From Psoroptes ovis (lineage: Eukaryota; Arthropoda; Arachnida; Sarcoptiformes; Psoroptidae): DNA of 64,000 bases. Below the pieces are notes generated by a model. It ran no database searches. It saw only the letters and a list, made by a program, of their open reading frames with translations, and was not told the DNA's origin. This document shows positions 34,347-48,524 of this stretch, in pieces. A program made the translations under genes and the position numbers. The stretch lies in NCBI GenBank assembly GCA_002943765.1, contig PQWQ01000019.1, positions 434,001-498,000 on the forward strand, given 5' to 3'. The first letter of the stretch is position 1; the number at the start of each line of letters is the position of its first letter.

Positions 34347-37300
34347 TTATAAATAATTACAAACATTTGCCGACATTATTTCATAATTACAATTATCATC
34401 ATCATCATCAATATCATTATTTTGATTATCATTATCATCCATTAATTGTTCTTGTTCCGATAATAATAATGATAATGATTGATTTTGATTATGTTGTGAC
34501 GATGATTGAGACATCATTGAATGCAATTGATTCGATAATATTGAATTATTTCGATTATTTTGATTATTCATTGATAATGTTGTCGAATCTGCTAGTATTT
34601 CGGTGATTGATGATCGTGAATCATGTAAATGTTCATCACTTAAATACTGTTGTTGTTGTTGGGGGTGGTGGTGATTGGCGATATTACCAATATTATTATG
34701 CTGATTAAAATGATTCGAAAATTGTATCGGATTCGATGGGAAAAATATGGAATGATTATTATTCACATTGTTGTTGGCCGCGGTGGTCACATTGTTCATG
34801 ACCAACCATGAACCATACGGTGGAATATTATTCGGTGATATTGGTGGTGGTGAATGTGAATGTAATTGTGGAGATGATACTGGTGGTGGTGGCGCTGGTG
34901 GATACACTACATTCATCATAATCATTTGATCTTGATTAACTTGATGATTCAAGTTATTATTATTAGTGGTCATATTATCATTGATATTAGTGGTTGTTGT
35001 TGTTGCAGTTGCAGCCGATAATGATGAACATGTTGATAGCTGTCTATTCAAACGTTTAAATGATGATTTAATATTAAGGTGTTTGTTTAGTTTCTTTTTT
35101 TGAAATGATAACGGTAACTTTGAACAACCACAATCAATCACTGTTGATGTTGATTGTTGTGATGAATTTGTATCACGTCGTTGTTGTTGTTGATTTGTTG
35201 ACAACAATGGACATGTTGATGTCGTTGTTGATGCTGCCGATGTTGATGATGATTTTAATGAATTTTTTCGAATACCTGCCGTGGATGATGATGATGATGA
35301 TGATGGTGCTGCCGTTGTTGTTGTCGATGATGAAAATGATCGAAATGATAAACAATAATTCCATAGAAATGTCAAACAATTATTATATAATGAGTATTTA
35401 ACATAACTACCCGTACGACTAGATACATAATATGATAGATTATCAAATTGATTACGATTCTGGGTGATGTGTGGATAAAGCATTTCAATTATTTCGGCAA
35501 AATTTGGTCGTTGATGTGGCCGTTTTAGCCAACAAAGTTTAGCAATTTCCCATCTGGTATTCGAAAATCGAATCATTTTCAATTTTTAAAAATCAAAATG
35601 TTAGAAAACTTACAATGGTTCGAAATAATAAAATGGCCTGGATAGTCGCATATTAGATGATAATAATTTTTTCACTTCAACATCTGTACGGCCACGATAT
35701 GGCTGCTCGCCGAACGACATTATCTCCCACAATACAATCCCATATGACCATACATCGGAATATGGTGTGAATATCATTTTCCGTACCGATTCCGGTGCCA
35801 TCCATCGTAGCGGCATCGGTGCTTCTTCCGATAACCTTTGAAATGTTAAAGAAAAAACCATTGAAAATATACGAACAAATCGAATCGAAAAAAAAACCTA
35901 TAAATACTCATACCTATAATAATCTTTTTCATACAGATCACGTGTAAGGCCAAAATCACCAATTTTCACTGTCAAATCCGATGCAACCATACAATTGCGA
36001 GCGGCTAAATCACGATGTATGATATTTTTCGAATGTAAATAATGCATACCATCAGCAATTTGTATGGCCATTTGTGCTAATTGATCAAACGAAGGCAATA
36101 GATTACTGTTACGAGATTTCAAATAATCTTGATAACGTTGCCGTAGAAAACGCTTGAGATCACCATTTTCCATATATTCCATTACGACCAATATTGGTTC
36201 ATCAATCGTAACAATGCCCAACAGTTTCACCAAGAAATTTGAATTGAATGTTTTCATAAATCTTGCTTCTTGAATGAATTTCTCTTTGTTCAACGATGAT
36301 GATGTTGATTGTGTGAAATTGTTTTCTTTCAATTGTTTAATTGCAACACGTATCGATGGTATTGTACCTGCTGGTGTATTACCATTCGATGCACGACAAT
36401 TACATCGATTATTATCATTAATCGATTGTTTTTCATCGTCATCATTGATCGATTGTTGATGATAAATACAATTTAAATCATGTATCAACAACAGTTGACC
36501 TTCATATACGAAACCAAATTCACCTTTACCCAACATTTTTTGTTGATTCAACAACAGTGCTTCACGATTAATTTCACATGATATATTTGTATCATTATTA
36601 TTGTTGTTATTGAATGCAATCAATGATTGTAGCTGTGAATTGTATGATGTTGACCAAAATTGATGCGATTGTTGATTGATCATCATAAACATTTGATTTG
36701 GATTCAATAAATGATTATTATTATTGTTTATAATACCATAATCCGGATTAACCGAAATAACATCCATGTTGACAAATGATTTCAAACGAAATAATTGATA
36801 AGGTCGTATGAAACAAAGGCAATAGGTTATAAGAGATCCAATCATTATCAGCAGAATTATTGGTAATATAAGCGTTAATAGAAGGGATATATTCAATGAA
36901 TCACTGTGTAAATCAAGCATTAATTGTTCATAATCAGCTGATTTTGGATTAAATATAAAATGTCTGTGAACGATACAATCTTCACTTTGTCTACTTGAAC
37001 ATAGTTCCAATTTAATCACATAATAATGATTGAAATAGAATTGATATGTTGCATTGGTAATCATTGATTTATTATTCAAATCATTATTAGATTCTGAGCT
37101 ACCACCAATCGAATAATACTGCAGGGAATGTAAATGATCATCATAATAAATCGTATTCAACCGACATATATCAATATTATCTAAACGTTGATTATAAAGG
37201 AAATTCACGTGCAATGACGATGATTGATTAATGTATTTATCATAAATATTCGATATAATCCATTGTGGTAATTGCTGATGGGCATCGAATGTTTTCGTAT

Positions 37301-38920
37301 GATATGGAAATAGGAATTGTTTATCTGAATAATTCAAATCGGATAAAATGACCAGATTTGATGTACGATTACAGAAAAATGTTTGATTTGCTGGTAGTTT
37401 ACGCTGCCCGTGCTCTACAAATGAATAAAATGTTGGATCAATTTCATATATTGATGTATGTATTTTTGGTTGCACGCGTAGCATTTGCTTCGATATTAAA
37501 CCAGCGAAATTTAAATGTGCTTCAAAACCGATGTATTCATTGATATCATTATCATTGCCATTGGATTCAATAAATCTTATCGGTAATAAATGATCAGATT
37601 CAAACATTTTCATACGGGAAAATAATTTACTTCGATTATAATGATCTACGATACGCCAATATGTTGGTGAATGGCGAAAATATGGCCGTGATGATAGAAT
37701 TTTAACGGAACCACAAACCTGTTGCAGGGTATTTAAAGCCAAATGATCACTAATCCAATAATCCGATATGGACAGTGCTAGATTATCAACACGTTTATAA
37801 CCGTAGATACGTTTTAATTTCGGGAATATATGGCCCAAGGTTATATTGATTTGTTCATAATTTTCTTCCGAATGATTTAGCAGACGAAATTTGTGAACAA
37901 GTAGAAAATCTCGAATATATTCAACATGGGGAAAGACTAGAAATTGTTTGAATATTAATGGATTCAATGGATTTGATGAATTGGTTGAATTTGCTGTATT
38001 TGAACCAGAATCACCGGTAGAATCATTGGAATTTGCGAATTTATAATCAAAATAAATATGTCTTAACGATATGAAACCTGATATTATATGGCAATGTTTG
38101 AAATTTTGAATGAAATTTACGAAAGCATTATTTGGCACATCATCATTTTGCATAAATTTTCTTCCATCAATATCGATATCAATGTTGCAATCTATAATCG
38201 ATTAATAATCGAATCATTATTACATAAATCTAATTCAAATAAACATAAACACATACCTTGCTCAACAGGATATTGCTTTAGAATATCATCAAAATGTAAA
38301 CAATTATTGGTCATATTATCATTGAAATCATCATTGAAATCAATGAAATCATCGATCAATGTTTGATTTGTTTGATCTTGATTTCGATTCAATGATACGA
38401 TTTGATTCGATTTCAATGATGTAATATTCAGCGATTGCTGCTGTTGATTATTTGGCTGATCACTTAAATTGCTAATACTTGTTGCTTCTGCTGGGGCTAT
38501 AGTTGTCGTTGTTGCTGTTAATGGTAATGTTAAACTTGTACGAATATTCATCGATATAATAATAAACATTATTTCGATTATTATTATGAATATTTTATAT
38601 TTCAATGATAATGAAGTAAATGGTAATGGCAATGATGATGATGATGATGACATTTGATAATGATGATAATTTGAATTATGTTGAATTTTATTAAATCTAT
38701 GATGATTGTTGCTGCTATTCATTACTGAATTACCATAATTGATATCATTATTTTTATTATGATAATGATTATGTTCATTATTATCATAATTGCTTCGATG
38801 TAATAATAATGATAATAATAATAATATTAATGATTTAATCTGAAATTGATATAAATATTCAATTATTATTATTATTATTATTATGGCATTCGTATTTATT
38901 ATCAATAATTTATTTGTCAT
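34347..38920 (-). CDS. Insulin-receptor-like tyrosine kinase with reduced ectodomain
   Basis: Receptor tyrosine kinase of the insulin/IGF receptor type. Four exons, highest coordinate first: 38920-38257, 38191-35914, 35835-35614, 35553-34347; in phase, 1456 residues. A signal-like hydrophobic stretch sits around residues 110-130; an earlier one at the very N terminus makes the start uncertain. Residues about 220-400 match an insulin-receptor L1 domain ([50 protein letters not shown]). No cysteine-rich or L2 domain follows; about 250 residues lead to a membrane span near 655-682. The juxtamembrane part keeps an NPDY motif ([10 protein letters not shown]). The kinase (about 770-1090) has [35 protein letters not shown] and the three-tyrosine loop YEKDYY, then [10 protein letters not shown] and [12 protein letters not shown]; all catalytic residues are present. 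A low-complexity insertion of about 40 residues splits the glycine loop from the VAIK lysine. The C tail is about 370 low-complexity residues. Confidence 0.9.
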
Positions 38921-41900
38921 TATTTTATATTTTCATAATTTTCATATTATTCAATCTATTATTCGATGAGTAGATATTATTTCAAATAATTCTTGTACAG
39001 GCATTCAATTCAACATATAAATGTTCATTATTTAAATATGAATATATTTGAATATATTTATCTTTGAATCAAAATTTCGATAATAATAAAAAAATTTATT
39101 TGTCCATAAACATTCACCGATGATAACTATGATTGTTTGGGTTTAGAATTTCCAATTGTAATAACAATAATTGTATAATAATAATTAAACAATGATGGCA
39201 ATAATTATGATCATAATAATAATAATTATGAAATATAAATGGACGAAATAGATGGATGATTATGATTATGATTATGGCTGCTTCTGTTGATTGTTTATGG
39301 CTGCTTTTGCTGTTGATGATTGTTTATGGCTGTTTAGACTCAAATTCAAATACAAATTTCGAACGAATTTCACCGAATTTCGAACGATTTCAACGATTTT
39401 TGTTTTTGTTTTTGCTTCGTGTGTTTATATTTTGAACAAATTTTCGGATGAAAATTCGGTCAAATAATAGTCAAAACAATTGATAATGATTATGGTCATA
39501 ACATGAATTCATTCATTTAGTTACAGACAAAGTTCTTGATAATCAGTTTAAACATTTGATTATTTTGAAATTTTGAAATTTGAACTAATTTGAACACACA
39601 CGAAAAACATCCAAAACGATGGTAATTGTTCAAAATATCTGCGATTAATGGCTGGCATATGGAAGTGATTGGTTCATTGAAAATTTTCGATGGTAAATTA
39701 CTAAGAGTGAACAGTGGAAGAAATGAAAATTAATTAATTGAATGTAAATAAATAAATAAATGTAAATAAACAAATGAAATATGAGAAATTATTGTTAATT
39801 TTCATTGGAGAAATAAAAAACAACAAACAAAAATGAATTCAAAAATCAAATTTCGCGCGAATTTTTCAAATGTTTTCAAAATTTTAAATTTAAATGTTTT
39901 GAAAATGTCAATTTGATTTTTTCATGCTTAAAATAGCTGTCAATTGTTTGTTGATACATGCACATGTTTTACATTATAAAACAACATGATTATATAAGAT
40001 GTTTGATGGCATATTTTCTTATTGAGAGAAAATTAAGAAATATTGTCAAAAATTGAGCTTGATTATTTTAAATTTTCTGTTTAAGATGATTCACATTATT
40101 TTAATAGATTTTGAATCAAAATTTTGGAAATATTTTTTCATTAAATTAATTTTAATTATATTTTGAATATTTAAAATTAACAAAGATGATAATTTTTCAA
40201 AAAACATTTCAAAATTTGACATCTTAAATAAATGATGGTAAACGCGCAAGCACATATACTAACACATACCACACACCATATGTTCACATGCACAATTCAA
40301 TTGATTTAAATTTGACAATGAAAAAAAGAAAAACACGTGCAAAATATTTGTACATTTTACTCATTCAAACATTTTAAAAGTATTTCAATGAACAACAACA
40401 AACAAACAAACAAAACAAAACAATCCATTTTCCTAAGAAAATCAAGAACAAAATGAAAACAAGTTGATTAATCAATGAATTTAAATGAATTTCAATATTT
40501 GAAATTCATTGATTCACATGGAATGATTGAATTGAATTCGCGTATTTCAAGCAATCCATTGTGAATACATTTCAAACAATGTGTGTGGTGTGTGTGTGTG
40601 TGTGTCCGTCTAAAAGCTTAAATAATAGAATGAATCACGTGAATTGTATTAAAACATGAATCAACATGTATACAATGTGAACCAATTCAAATCAAGGCGA
40701 ATCAAGTTTCGACATAACAAAATAAAATAAAATGAAATCTAAAAAAAAACCTTGAACCGGGTTGGTTGGTTGGCTGGTCGGTGTGTGCATTATAATAATA
40801 ATAATAATAATAATAATAATTAACTCATTGATGAATAACTCATTGAATAATAATAATGAATCGAAATATTTCATTTCAAACATTTGAATTGAATCAAACA
40901 TTGAATATTTGAATCAAAACATTGATCACTGATCATACACAATAAGAAATTGAATGCTTCAAACACACTAAGACTAATCACTTTTTAAATAGACTTACAT
41001 ACAAACACAGACAAACGAATAAAATACAAATACTAACCAGCCAAACAACAATAGTCAAATGTTGCTTCTGCTGCCTGCTGCAGCAACAAAAACATGCTGA
41101 ATTTTCGAATGGTGATCATTAAATATATAAAAGGATTGAATTGAGAACGATTCAAAATATCTTCACATATGGATTTATGATTATGGCTTTAGTAATCATG
41201 GTCACTGCTCAATGGTGGTGGTGGTGGTGGTGGTTATTTGAGATTTTGATTCAAATTTGAATGAGTAAAGTTTCGTGTGAATTTTATTTTTTTAGTGTCT
41301 CTTTTTGGATCATAAAATTAAATTTAATGGTTTTTTTTACCATTTTGCATGTGACAATCTGAAAATAATAATCTAATAATCTAATAATGGATGGAAGGGT
41401 AATTAATTGTCCTAATTTAATAGGTCTAATTCAATTCGAATGTCAGTGTGTAATATGTGGTCATGGTTTCGAATTTAGAGAAAAAAATTTCGAATTTAAC
41501 AAAAAAATTTGCATCGAAACTGCCAGTGTTTCTATGTAAACCTATGGAAAATGCCCGAGTAAGACTCGGGCACGAGCAATTTGTGCGCATAAAAAAAATT
41601 AAATTCGAAAATCATGTTCAAGCTATCAGGTATTTGGCCTTTGATTAATTGATAAAACTCTCATAGAAAATAATGAAAATCGAAATCAAATCAAAGATCT
41701 AATCAAGAAATTTAATGTGCTTCTTCAATGGACGCCTTCAGAATTTCAAGATAGCTGCAGATTGATTGAAGAGTTCATAAACCTAATAATATCAATGTAC
41801 TTTTGATTATTTATTCATTTTATTTATTTATTTTATGGCAAATATTGACGTAATAATATCGATGAAGACGAAGGATGGAAGGCACTTACCTGTGATTTTT

Positions 41901-43092
41901 CGAATTATTTTTCTTCTTTGAATTTCAATCAAACGTTTACAAATTCACTTGAAATAATGGTCACTGGTCACTCGAGGATGATTCACTCAAAGATAATTTG
42001 AAGAAATTTTAATCACCCACTAATCACTGGATCGTTTACTAATCACCAGATCACCAGCACCAAATCGAATCACTGATCACCGAATCAAATTAAATCACTG
42101 ATCAAAACAATCACGAATATCACAATTTGAATTGACTTATTCAACGATATTTTTAATATCAAAAATTATCAAAAGATTTCGTATTCAAAGATAGCATAAA
42201 TTGCTTTAAATTTAAAGATGGTACATTGATGCACAGACACAAATAATATCAAAAACACATTTCAAATCATAATAATTTCTGATGAAATAATTTCAATTCA
42301 AAAACAATTTCTGATGAAATAATTTCAAATGATGAAATAATTTTCAAATCAAATGATACAATAATCATCGAAAATCAAATAATTTCAAATGATTTAATAA
42401 TCGTCGAATCAAATCGAATAATTCAAATGATACAAAATCGAATAATAATCGAATTAAATAATCGAATTTGTTTTGTTTTGTTTTGTTTATTTAGTTTTAT
42501 CTATTTTAACTATTTAACTATTTATTTACTTGTTCTTGTTCGATTATTATTATTATTTGTTTGCTATTATTTGTTGTTATTTATCTGTTTGTTATTTGTT
42601 TATTATTGGTGCACACATTGCAATCGATCATTGCAATTGGTCAAAAATTCATTGAATTGAAACAATTCATAGTTTTTGAATCTTTAAATGTTAATAAATG
42701 ATGAAAGCACCAGTAATAGACAACACCAGAGTAGACACAGCACCAGCAAAACATCGAAAAACATCCAAAAAGCACTTTCGAATTGAAAATTTAGAAAAAT
42801 GAAAATGAAAACACGATTTTCCACCCATAGAATTTGGCTGACGATGCATTGAATTTCAATGGACTTGAATTCGTTGAATTTTCGATTTCATTTCGAATCG
42901 AATCCACATTCGAATTCACTTCACCAATGCATACATAGAGTTTAATGGTCTCGATTTGAAGGGCTGGTTTCTCTTTTTCGTTTCGTTTGGTTTTTGGTTG
43001 TTTGAGCTCAAGAACGAGAGAGAGAAAATTTCATTTATTCCATAGTTTAACCATTAATAATTATCATTATCTGGTTCATATATGAGTAAATA

Positions 43093-43173
43093 TAAGGTTG
43101 TCCGAAAAGTTTTTACCGATTATATCGTAGAAAATGATCGGGAAAATTGGCAAGAACTTTTCGGACAGCCTAA
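43093..43173 (+). mobile_element. Mariner-type MITE, copy 11 (second subfamily)
   Basis: Starts TAAGGTTGTCCGAAAAGTTT after TA and ends AACTTTTCGGACAGCCTAA. The interior TACCGATTATATCGTAGAAA is almost identical to that of the copy at 45526, so these two are recent relatives. Confidence 0.85.
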
Positions 43174-44106
43174 ATAATAATATAAAATGAACGAATTTGT
43201 ATTTAATTCGTAAACAGCAACACAACAACACTGACTACACATTAAATATATTCAATTATCATTGAATTGAATTGAAATGGAGATGAAATGAATGATGTAT
43301 TATTATACGAATGGCCATGGCTATGGCCATGGCAATGGTTAATTATTGTTGGCTGGTTGCTGTTGGTTGGCTGGTCGTGGTGGTCGTCGTTGCTGGCTGG
43401 TGTTGGCTGCTGTTGTTGGATGATGGCTGCTGTTGATGATGGTGGACGTCGTTGATGTTGATGGACATTTAATTATCATTCATTTCAAATGAATATATAC
43501 GAGAATATACGATACAAATGAATGTATTTGAATGGGATTTTTTTTTTTTAAATTAAATTGTATTTTAATAGCCCGGTATTTTGATTGTTTGAAATTTAAT
43601 TTTATTTAATTTTAATTTGAATTTTATTGTGGAAAATACACTGAGACAATGTGAGACAGTTGAAAACATTTAATTGCTTCGAATTATGTGTGGTGATTTG
43701 CTTAGAATTGAATTTGAAATTGAAAGCATTTGAATCAAAATTGCTTGAACACCGACAATAGAAGATATCAATTGATCAATTGACAAAATATCATAAAACA
43801 TCGTAGAAGAGAGACAATGACAAGCGAATGTCTAATTGTTCAAGGGTCATATTCTTGTTTCACCTACATAACGAAAATTTTTCAAAGGTATTTTTCACGT
43901 TGATTGATTCATTCAATTCAATTTAAAAGTTTCGAAAGATTCATTTGAAAAATGCACACATGTGAAATTATATTCACTTTTGATGTAAAATCATTTCACT
44001 GAGAAATTCAATTTTTGACAATTCATATTCACACAGCACAGCACAGCACAGCAGCATGAACACACGCACAAACACGTTTTTCAATTTTTTCAAATAATCA
44101 TAAATA

Positions 44107-44188
44107 TTAGGCTGTCCGGAAAGTTTTGGCCGATTTTCATTAGCAACTCTATTGTGATTAAGCGTAATGAACTTTTCGGATAACCTAA
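44107..44188 (-). mobile_element. Mariner-type MITE, copy 12
   Basis: Main subfamily in reverse orientation (TTTTGGCCGATTTTCATTAG, then CAACTCTATTGTGATTAAGC), with termini TTAGGCTGTCCGGAAAGTTT and AACTTTTCGGATAACCTAA and a TA on each side. Confidence 0.84.
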
Positions 44189-44225
44189 TAAATCTAATAG
44201 CAAGTATAATATACGAATCCTTTGA

Positions 44226-44447
44226 ATTAAGAAGAAAGCCTTTTCAAATATCTTCGTCTTCATTGATGAATACAGGGCTGATATCTTTGATTGTCGGCAG
44301 CAAATGACTATCACTGGTGGTGGTAGCAGCTCACACAAAGCTATCGAATGGTTGATGGCAGCCAATTCATTACGAATCAAACGTCTTGGCTTTACCATAC
44401 ACCATTTATTGAATTGGGCGCGATATATTTGCGCATCGAATACGTAA
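44226..44447 (+). other. Orphan coding-like segment, possible exon or gene fragment
   Basis: The plus strand is open for 73 codons between a TGA at 44223 and a TAA at 44445, with complex, non-repetitive composition unusual for this spacer. Internal peptides include NIFVFIDEYRADIFDCRQQ, TITGGGSSSHKAIEWLMAAN and LGFTIHHLLNWARYIC. It has no early ATG; the sequence before it (TTTGAATTAAG) could be a splice acceptor. The minus strand is also open here, but its product looks like a shadow. It could be an exon of an unmapped gene, a retroposed fragment, or a relic. I do not recognise the family. Confidence 0.4.
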
Positions 44448-45525
44448 TGAAATACGCATTGAATCACATATATATATAATGAAATATCTTTTTAAATGGG
44501 TTCATTGTCTTTTAACCATTCATTTGGCATGTTTTTACTATTTTCTTATTTATTTATTTTGATTTCGGCGTGTGTTTCACTGTGTGATCGTCATTGAATG
44601 CATTCAGTATTCATATTACTCATCATTAACCATTTACTATTCAATATTCATTCAAAGAATCTAAGAGAATACTCTTCGAATCTAAGTGAATCTCTTCTCG
44701 AATGATAATAAATCATGCATAGGCGTATGGATATTGATCAATGAATGATTCAATGAATTTAATGAATCCATAAGAAAAGATAGACAAGTATTAAATCATT
44801 GAAAACAAGTAAATAAATAAATAAATAAATCGAACAAGTTAAATGATAAATGAACAAGTATTAAATCATCGAAAACAAATACAAAAAAATAATAAATAAA
44901 TAAACAAGTGAATAATAGAAATAAATAAACAAGTGTAAATCATCAAATTCAAAACATTATTGATTCATTCAACTTTCTTATTTTTTTATTTTTTATTTTT
45001 TTTTGAATGCATTCATTCATTCATTCATTCATTGATTTAATAAGAATTTGAAAATAATGATAATTAATGAATGATTAATTATAAGAATAATTAATTAAAA
45101 ATTGAATTAATTAATCAAATAAATCAATGAATTTGATGATTTTCTTTGATGAATTCCTAAAACAAAAGAATCATTTAATCCGTTCATTTTGTTTTGTTTT
45201 TTCTTAAATTCAAAGAAATTCAAATAAATCAAAGATTAAATGTGAATACCTCAGAGAGAATATTCATGCTTTGAGTCAGATTAATCAAAAGATTTGAATC
45301 AAAAAGATTCGTAATTATTTCATTTAATTGTACGGTACGTACACTTACGCACGTGCTTCATTAATTAGAATTTCGTTTCTAATTAATCAGTTGAATTTGG
45401 AAATAATTTCGAATCTTTTTGTATTAATGATAATTATGCTAAGAATTTTCATTATTTTAAAGATCAATTTGGTTTTATTTTTATTTTATTTCAAAGCTAT
45501 TTTTGTAAATTCTTATGTATTTATA

Positions 45526-45607
45526 TTAGGTTGTCCGAAAAGTTTTTACCGATTATATCGTAGGTAATCATGACAGAAAATCGGCAAGAACTTATCGGAC
45601 AACCTAA
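45526..45607 (+). mobile_element. Mariner-type MITE, copy 13 (second subfamily)
   Basis: Well preserved, with TTAGGTTGTCCGAAAAGTTT at the left, CTTATCGGACAACCTAA at the right, TA duplications on both sides, and the interior TACCGATTATATCGTAGGTAA. It is a good reference copy for the second subfamily. Confidence 0.87.
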
Positions 45608-47652
45608 TATTTAAGATTCAACAGAATCTAAGATTAATTTGTTCTTTTAAGGCTCTCAAGGGACTGTTGTTGTTTCATTCTCTTTATATTCGAAAAGAAT
45701 CTTTTTAATCTTCGACGATTTCTGCAATTAAATCGAATTTCAATCAATCTGGAAATTTCTTCAATCAAAAAATTAATCAAAGATTCGAAGACAACAAAGG
45801 TTTTCGAGCCAAAATTGATCTGAAACATCCAAATGTTCGAATCAATACGAATCAATTTGAACAATGATCAATGAATTCAGATCCCGAAAGATACTTGGAC
45901 CGAATTTTGAGGGAATTTTCGATCAAATTTCAAGAATTTTTTAATTAATTAATTCAAACTGAATCAAATTAATCGAATTCGATTTCGTTTCATTTTTGAT
46001 TTTTTGAAATTTGAAAAACTTTAAATTTTCATTCGAAATTCTTGAATTTCAAATAATTTCAGTCGAAAAAAAAAATGTTGAAATTCCAGTCAAAGTAAAT
46101 AACTTTTACTTGGAATAATTAAAATTATCCGAACAAAAACAACAACAACAGCAGTGGCAGTGGCAGTGTCTACCTGATCGGCCAAGCTGATCGACTTTGT
46201 ATGAAATGGTCATGTTCAACTTTGAAAATTTAAAAAACATTCGATGACCACCCTAAAGCAGCCAGATGGTGGAGGTGAATCAAAATTTAAATTTCGAGAA
46301 ATAAACTTACCACAAAAGATTCGAAATTATCTTTGAATTCATTGATGGTAGTTGTTGATTGGTTGATGGTCTTCTACGGTGATGATAATAAATTTAAAAA
46401 AATCATTCGAAATTCGAAATCAAACATTTAAAATAACAAACAAACAAACACATTTTACCATTTTTGGTTAATTGATTTTCAAAACACAAAGAGAGAGATT
46501 TACACAGATTGATAACAGATATTTATGATAATAATAATAAATAATGAATTGAAATAAATCAATTATCAAAGATTACCACCAAAAACAAATAAAATAATTG
46601 CTGAAAATGCATTAAATGCCTTGATTTCAAGGGTTGAAAATATCAATGGTGAAATAATGAATAAATAAATAAATGTGACTGGGTAATATGACTGGTAAAT
46701 GGTAGCATCATCATCATTGAATATTGGAAAATATCGATAATTTCATAATTTTAAAAATTGAATTATCGAATTGTTCGAATTTTTGATTATGATCATCAAT
46801 TATCATTATCATTATCATTTGATTGCTTCCGTAATATTTTACCCAAAACAAAATATTTCAACATTAATTAGTCTTTATTTCACCATTAATTAAGCAATAT
46901 TTGTTTTCTTCCGCTGAAAACCAAATATTCGCATTGATGATCACAGGTGTTTGGAATTAGATTTAATTGATTTAATCAATGCATATGTGAAAATAACTTT
47001 TAAAAATTCACAAAAATCAATTAAATCAAAATAGAAAGGGATGAGGAGCAGAAAAATTTTCAATTTTCACTTTTAATTATCATCATTAACTGGATTGGAA
47101 TTATTAATGATATTTTTCAATAATTCATTCAAATCATTAATAAATCAAATCGACAAACTAATGATTTGATGAACACATTAAACAAAATTACACAAATTTT
47201 GAACAAAAACACAAACACATACCTTTGGCAAAACACACACATTTGATGAAAAACATGTTGATTTCACAATTTCATACATAAACAAATACAAACACATTAA
47301 AACACATAGAAATTCACCACCACAAATCCACTACGAAATCAATTAAATTGACCACAAATTAATCAAATTTGATAATAAATATTGACGATGTCGATGAAGG
47401 TGCTGGTTTATATCATTTAATATCATCTGTAGTTGAATTGGTTATGACCAATACACACAATCAATACAAAATCAATAACCAATACGATGATCATTGACCA
47501 TGAACAATAAAGAATTCATGCATTTTCCTCGAATAATTCCACGGAAAAACATCAATCACGAGATGATAAAATATTTCAAGGTAAACACACACACAAATAC
47601 TTGGTGGCATTTCTCATGTGTGTATGGATAGCGGTTTTGTCACAATTAAATA

Positions 47653-47733
47653 TTAGGTTGTCTGAAAAGTTCATTCGGCTTAATAAATAGAATTGTGTCA
47701 TGAAAATCAGCCAGAACTTTCCGGACAGCCTAA
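47653..47733 (+). mobile_element. Mariner-type MITE, copy 14
   Basis: Main subfamily; termini TTAGGTTGTCTGAAAAGTT and ACTTTCCGGACAGCCTAA, TA duplications present, interior TTCATTCGGCTTAATAAATA. Confidence 0.85.
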
Positions 47734-48524
47734 TAAAATTTATAAAAGTTCAAAGAAATTTTAAATTTAAAATTTTCACTTCTTGGTTGTTGTACATTTC
47801 ATTCATTCACATCATTAAATTACTCTTAACTTACTTACTCGACTAATCGTTAATTTTTAGATGTTCAGTTTATTAATTTAAATGTACATTTATTTATTTG
47901 ATTTATTTGTTTATTGATGATTTTACTTGTTATTTGTATTTTCTATAAAAATACAAACAAATGAATCGAATGTAAATGAAAATAAATAAATAAACAAGAA
48001 AATAAATGAATGAAGAAGTAAATTAATAAATGAATTAAGGAGTAAATAAATAAATTGATGAATCGAAGAAATGAATGAATCAATGAATCAATGTATGAAT
48101 AAAAATAAAAATAAAAGTGAAATTAATTTATTTATTGGTTTATTTATTTATCAAAAATGTTCATATTTTGATTGTTTTTATGTATTTAATGATCAGACTT
48201 TTATGATTATTTTCATTTTTATTTGAATTTCTTATGATTTTCATGTGATTTTCTTGATTCAATTGAATTGAATTCACTTTCATTTTGAATGATATGATCA
48301 GAATAGGAAAGAAATAACTGAGGAAAATAACAATAAATCAATCAATCAATCAATCAATGTATGTATGAATGAATTAATGGTTCAAAATAATAGTCTGATT
48401 AATCAATATCGAGCTGGATTAATTTCAATTTCAAATTTGTTGATGATTCAGTCAATTTTTTTTCCAAGATTTAAATCATTTAAAATTGAATTGGAATTTT
48501 TGTTTATGTTTTCATTGAAAAATT

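Noticed and set aside
40560..40830. GT and ATA arrays as functional repeats or a CRISPR-like array
   Set aside because: Simple microsatellites without spacers; CRISPR does not apply to an animal genome.
41540..41575. Hairpin GCCCGAGTAAGACTCGGGC as a tRNA or miRNA
   Set aside because: An 8-bp stem with a 3-base loop is too short, and no cloverleaf or extended stem could be drawn around it.
43340..43460. GCTG/GTTG-rich stretch as a Gln/Pro-coding exon on the minus strand
   Set aside because: Stops lie on both sides and there are no splice sites in phase with any neighbour; more likely a cryptic simple repeat.
44090..44467. 125-codon minus-strand frame
   Set aside because: Its C-terminal third reads through MITE copy 12; the plus-strand reading of the remaining part has more natural composition.
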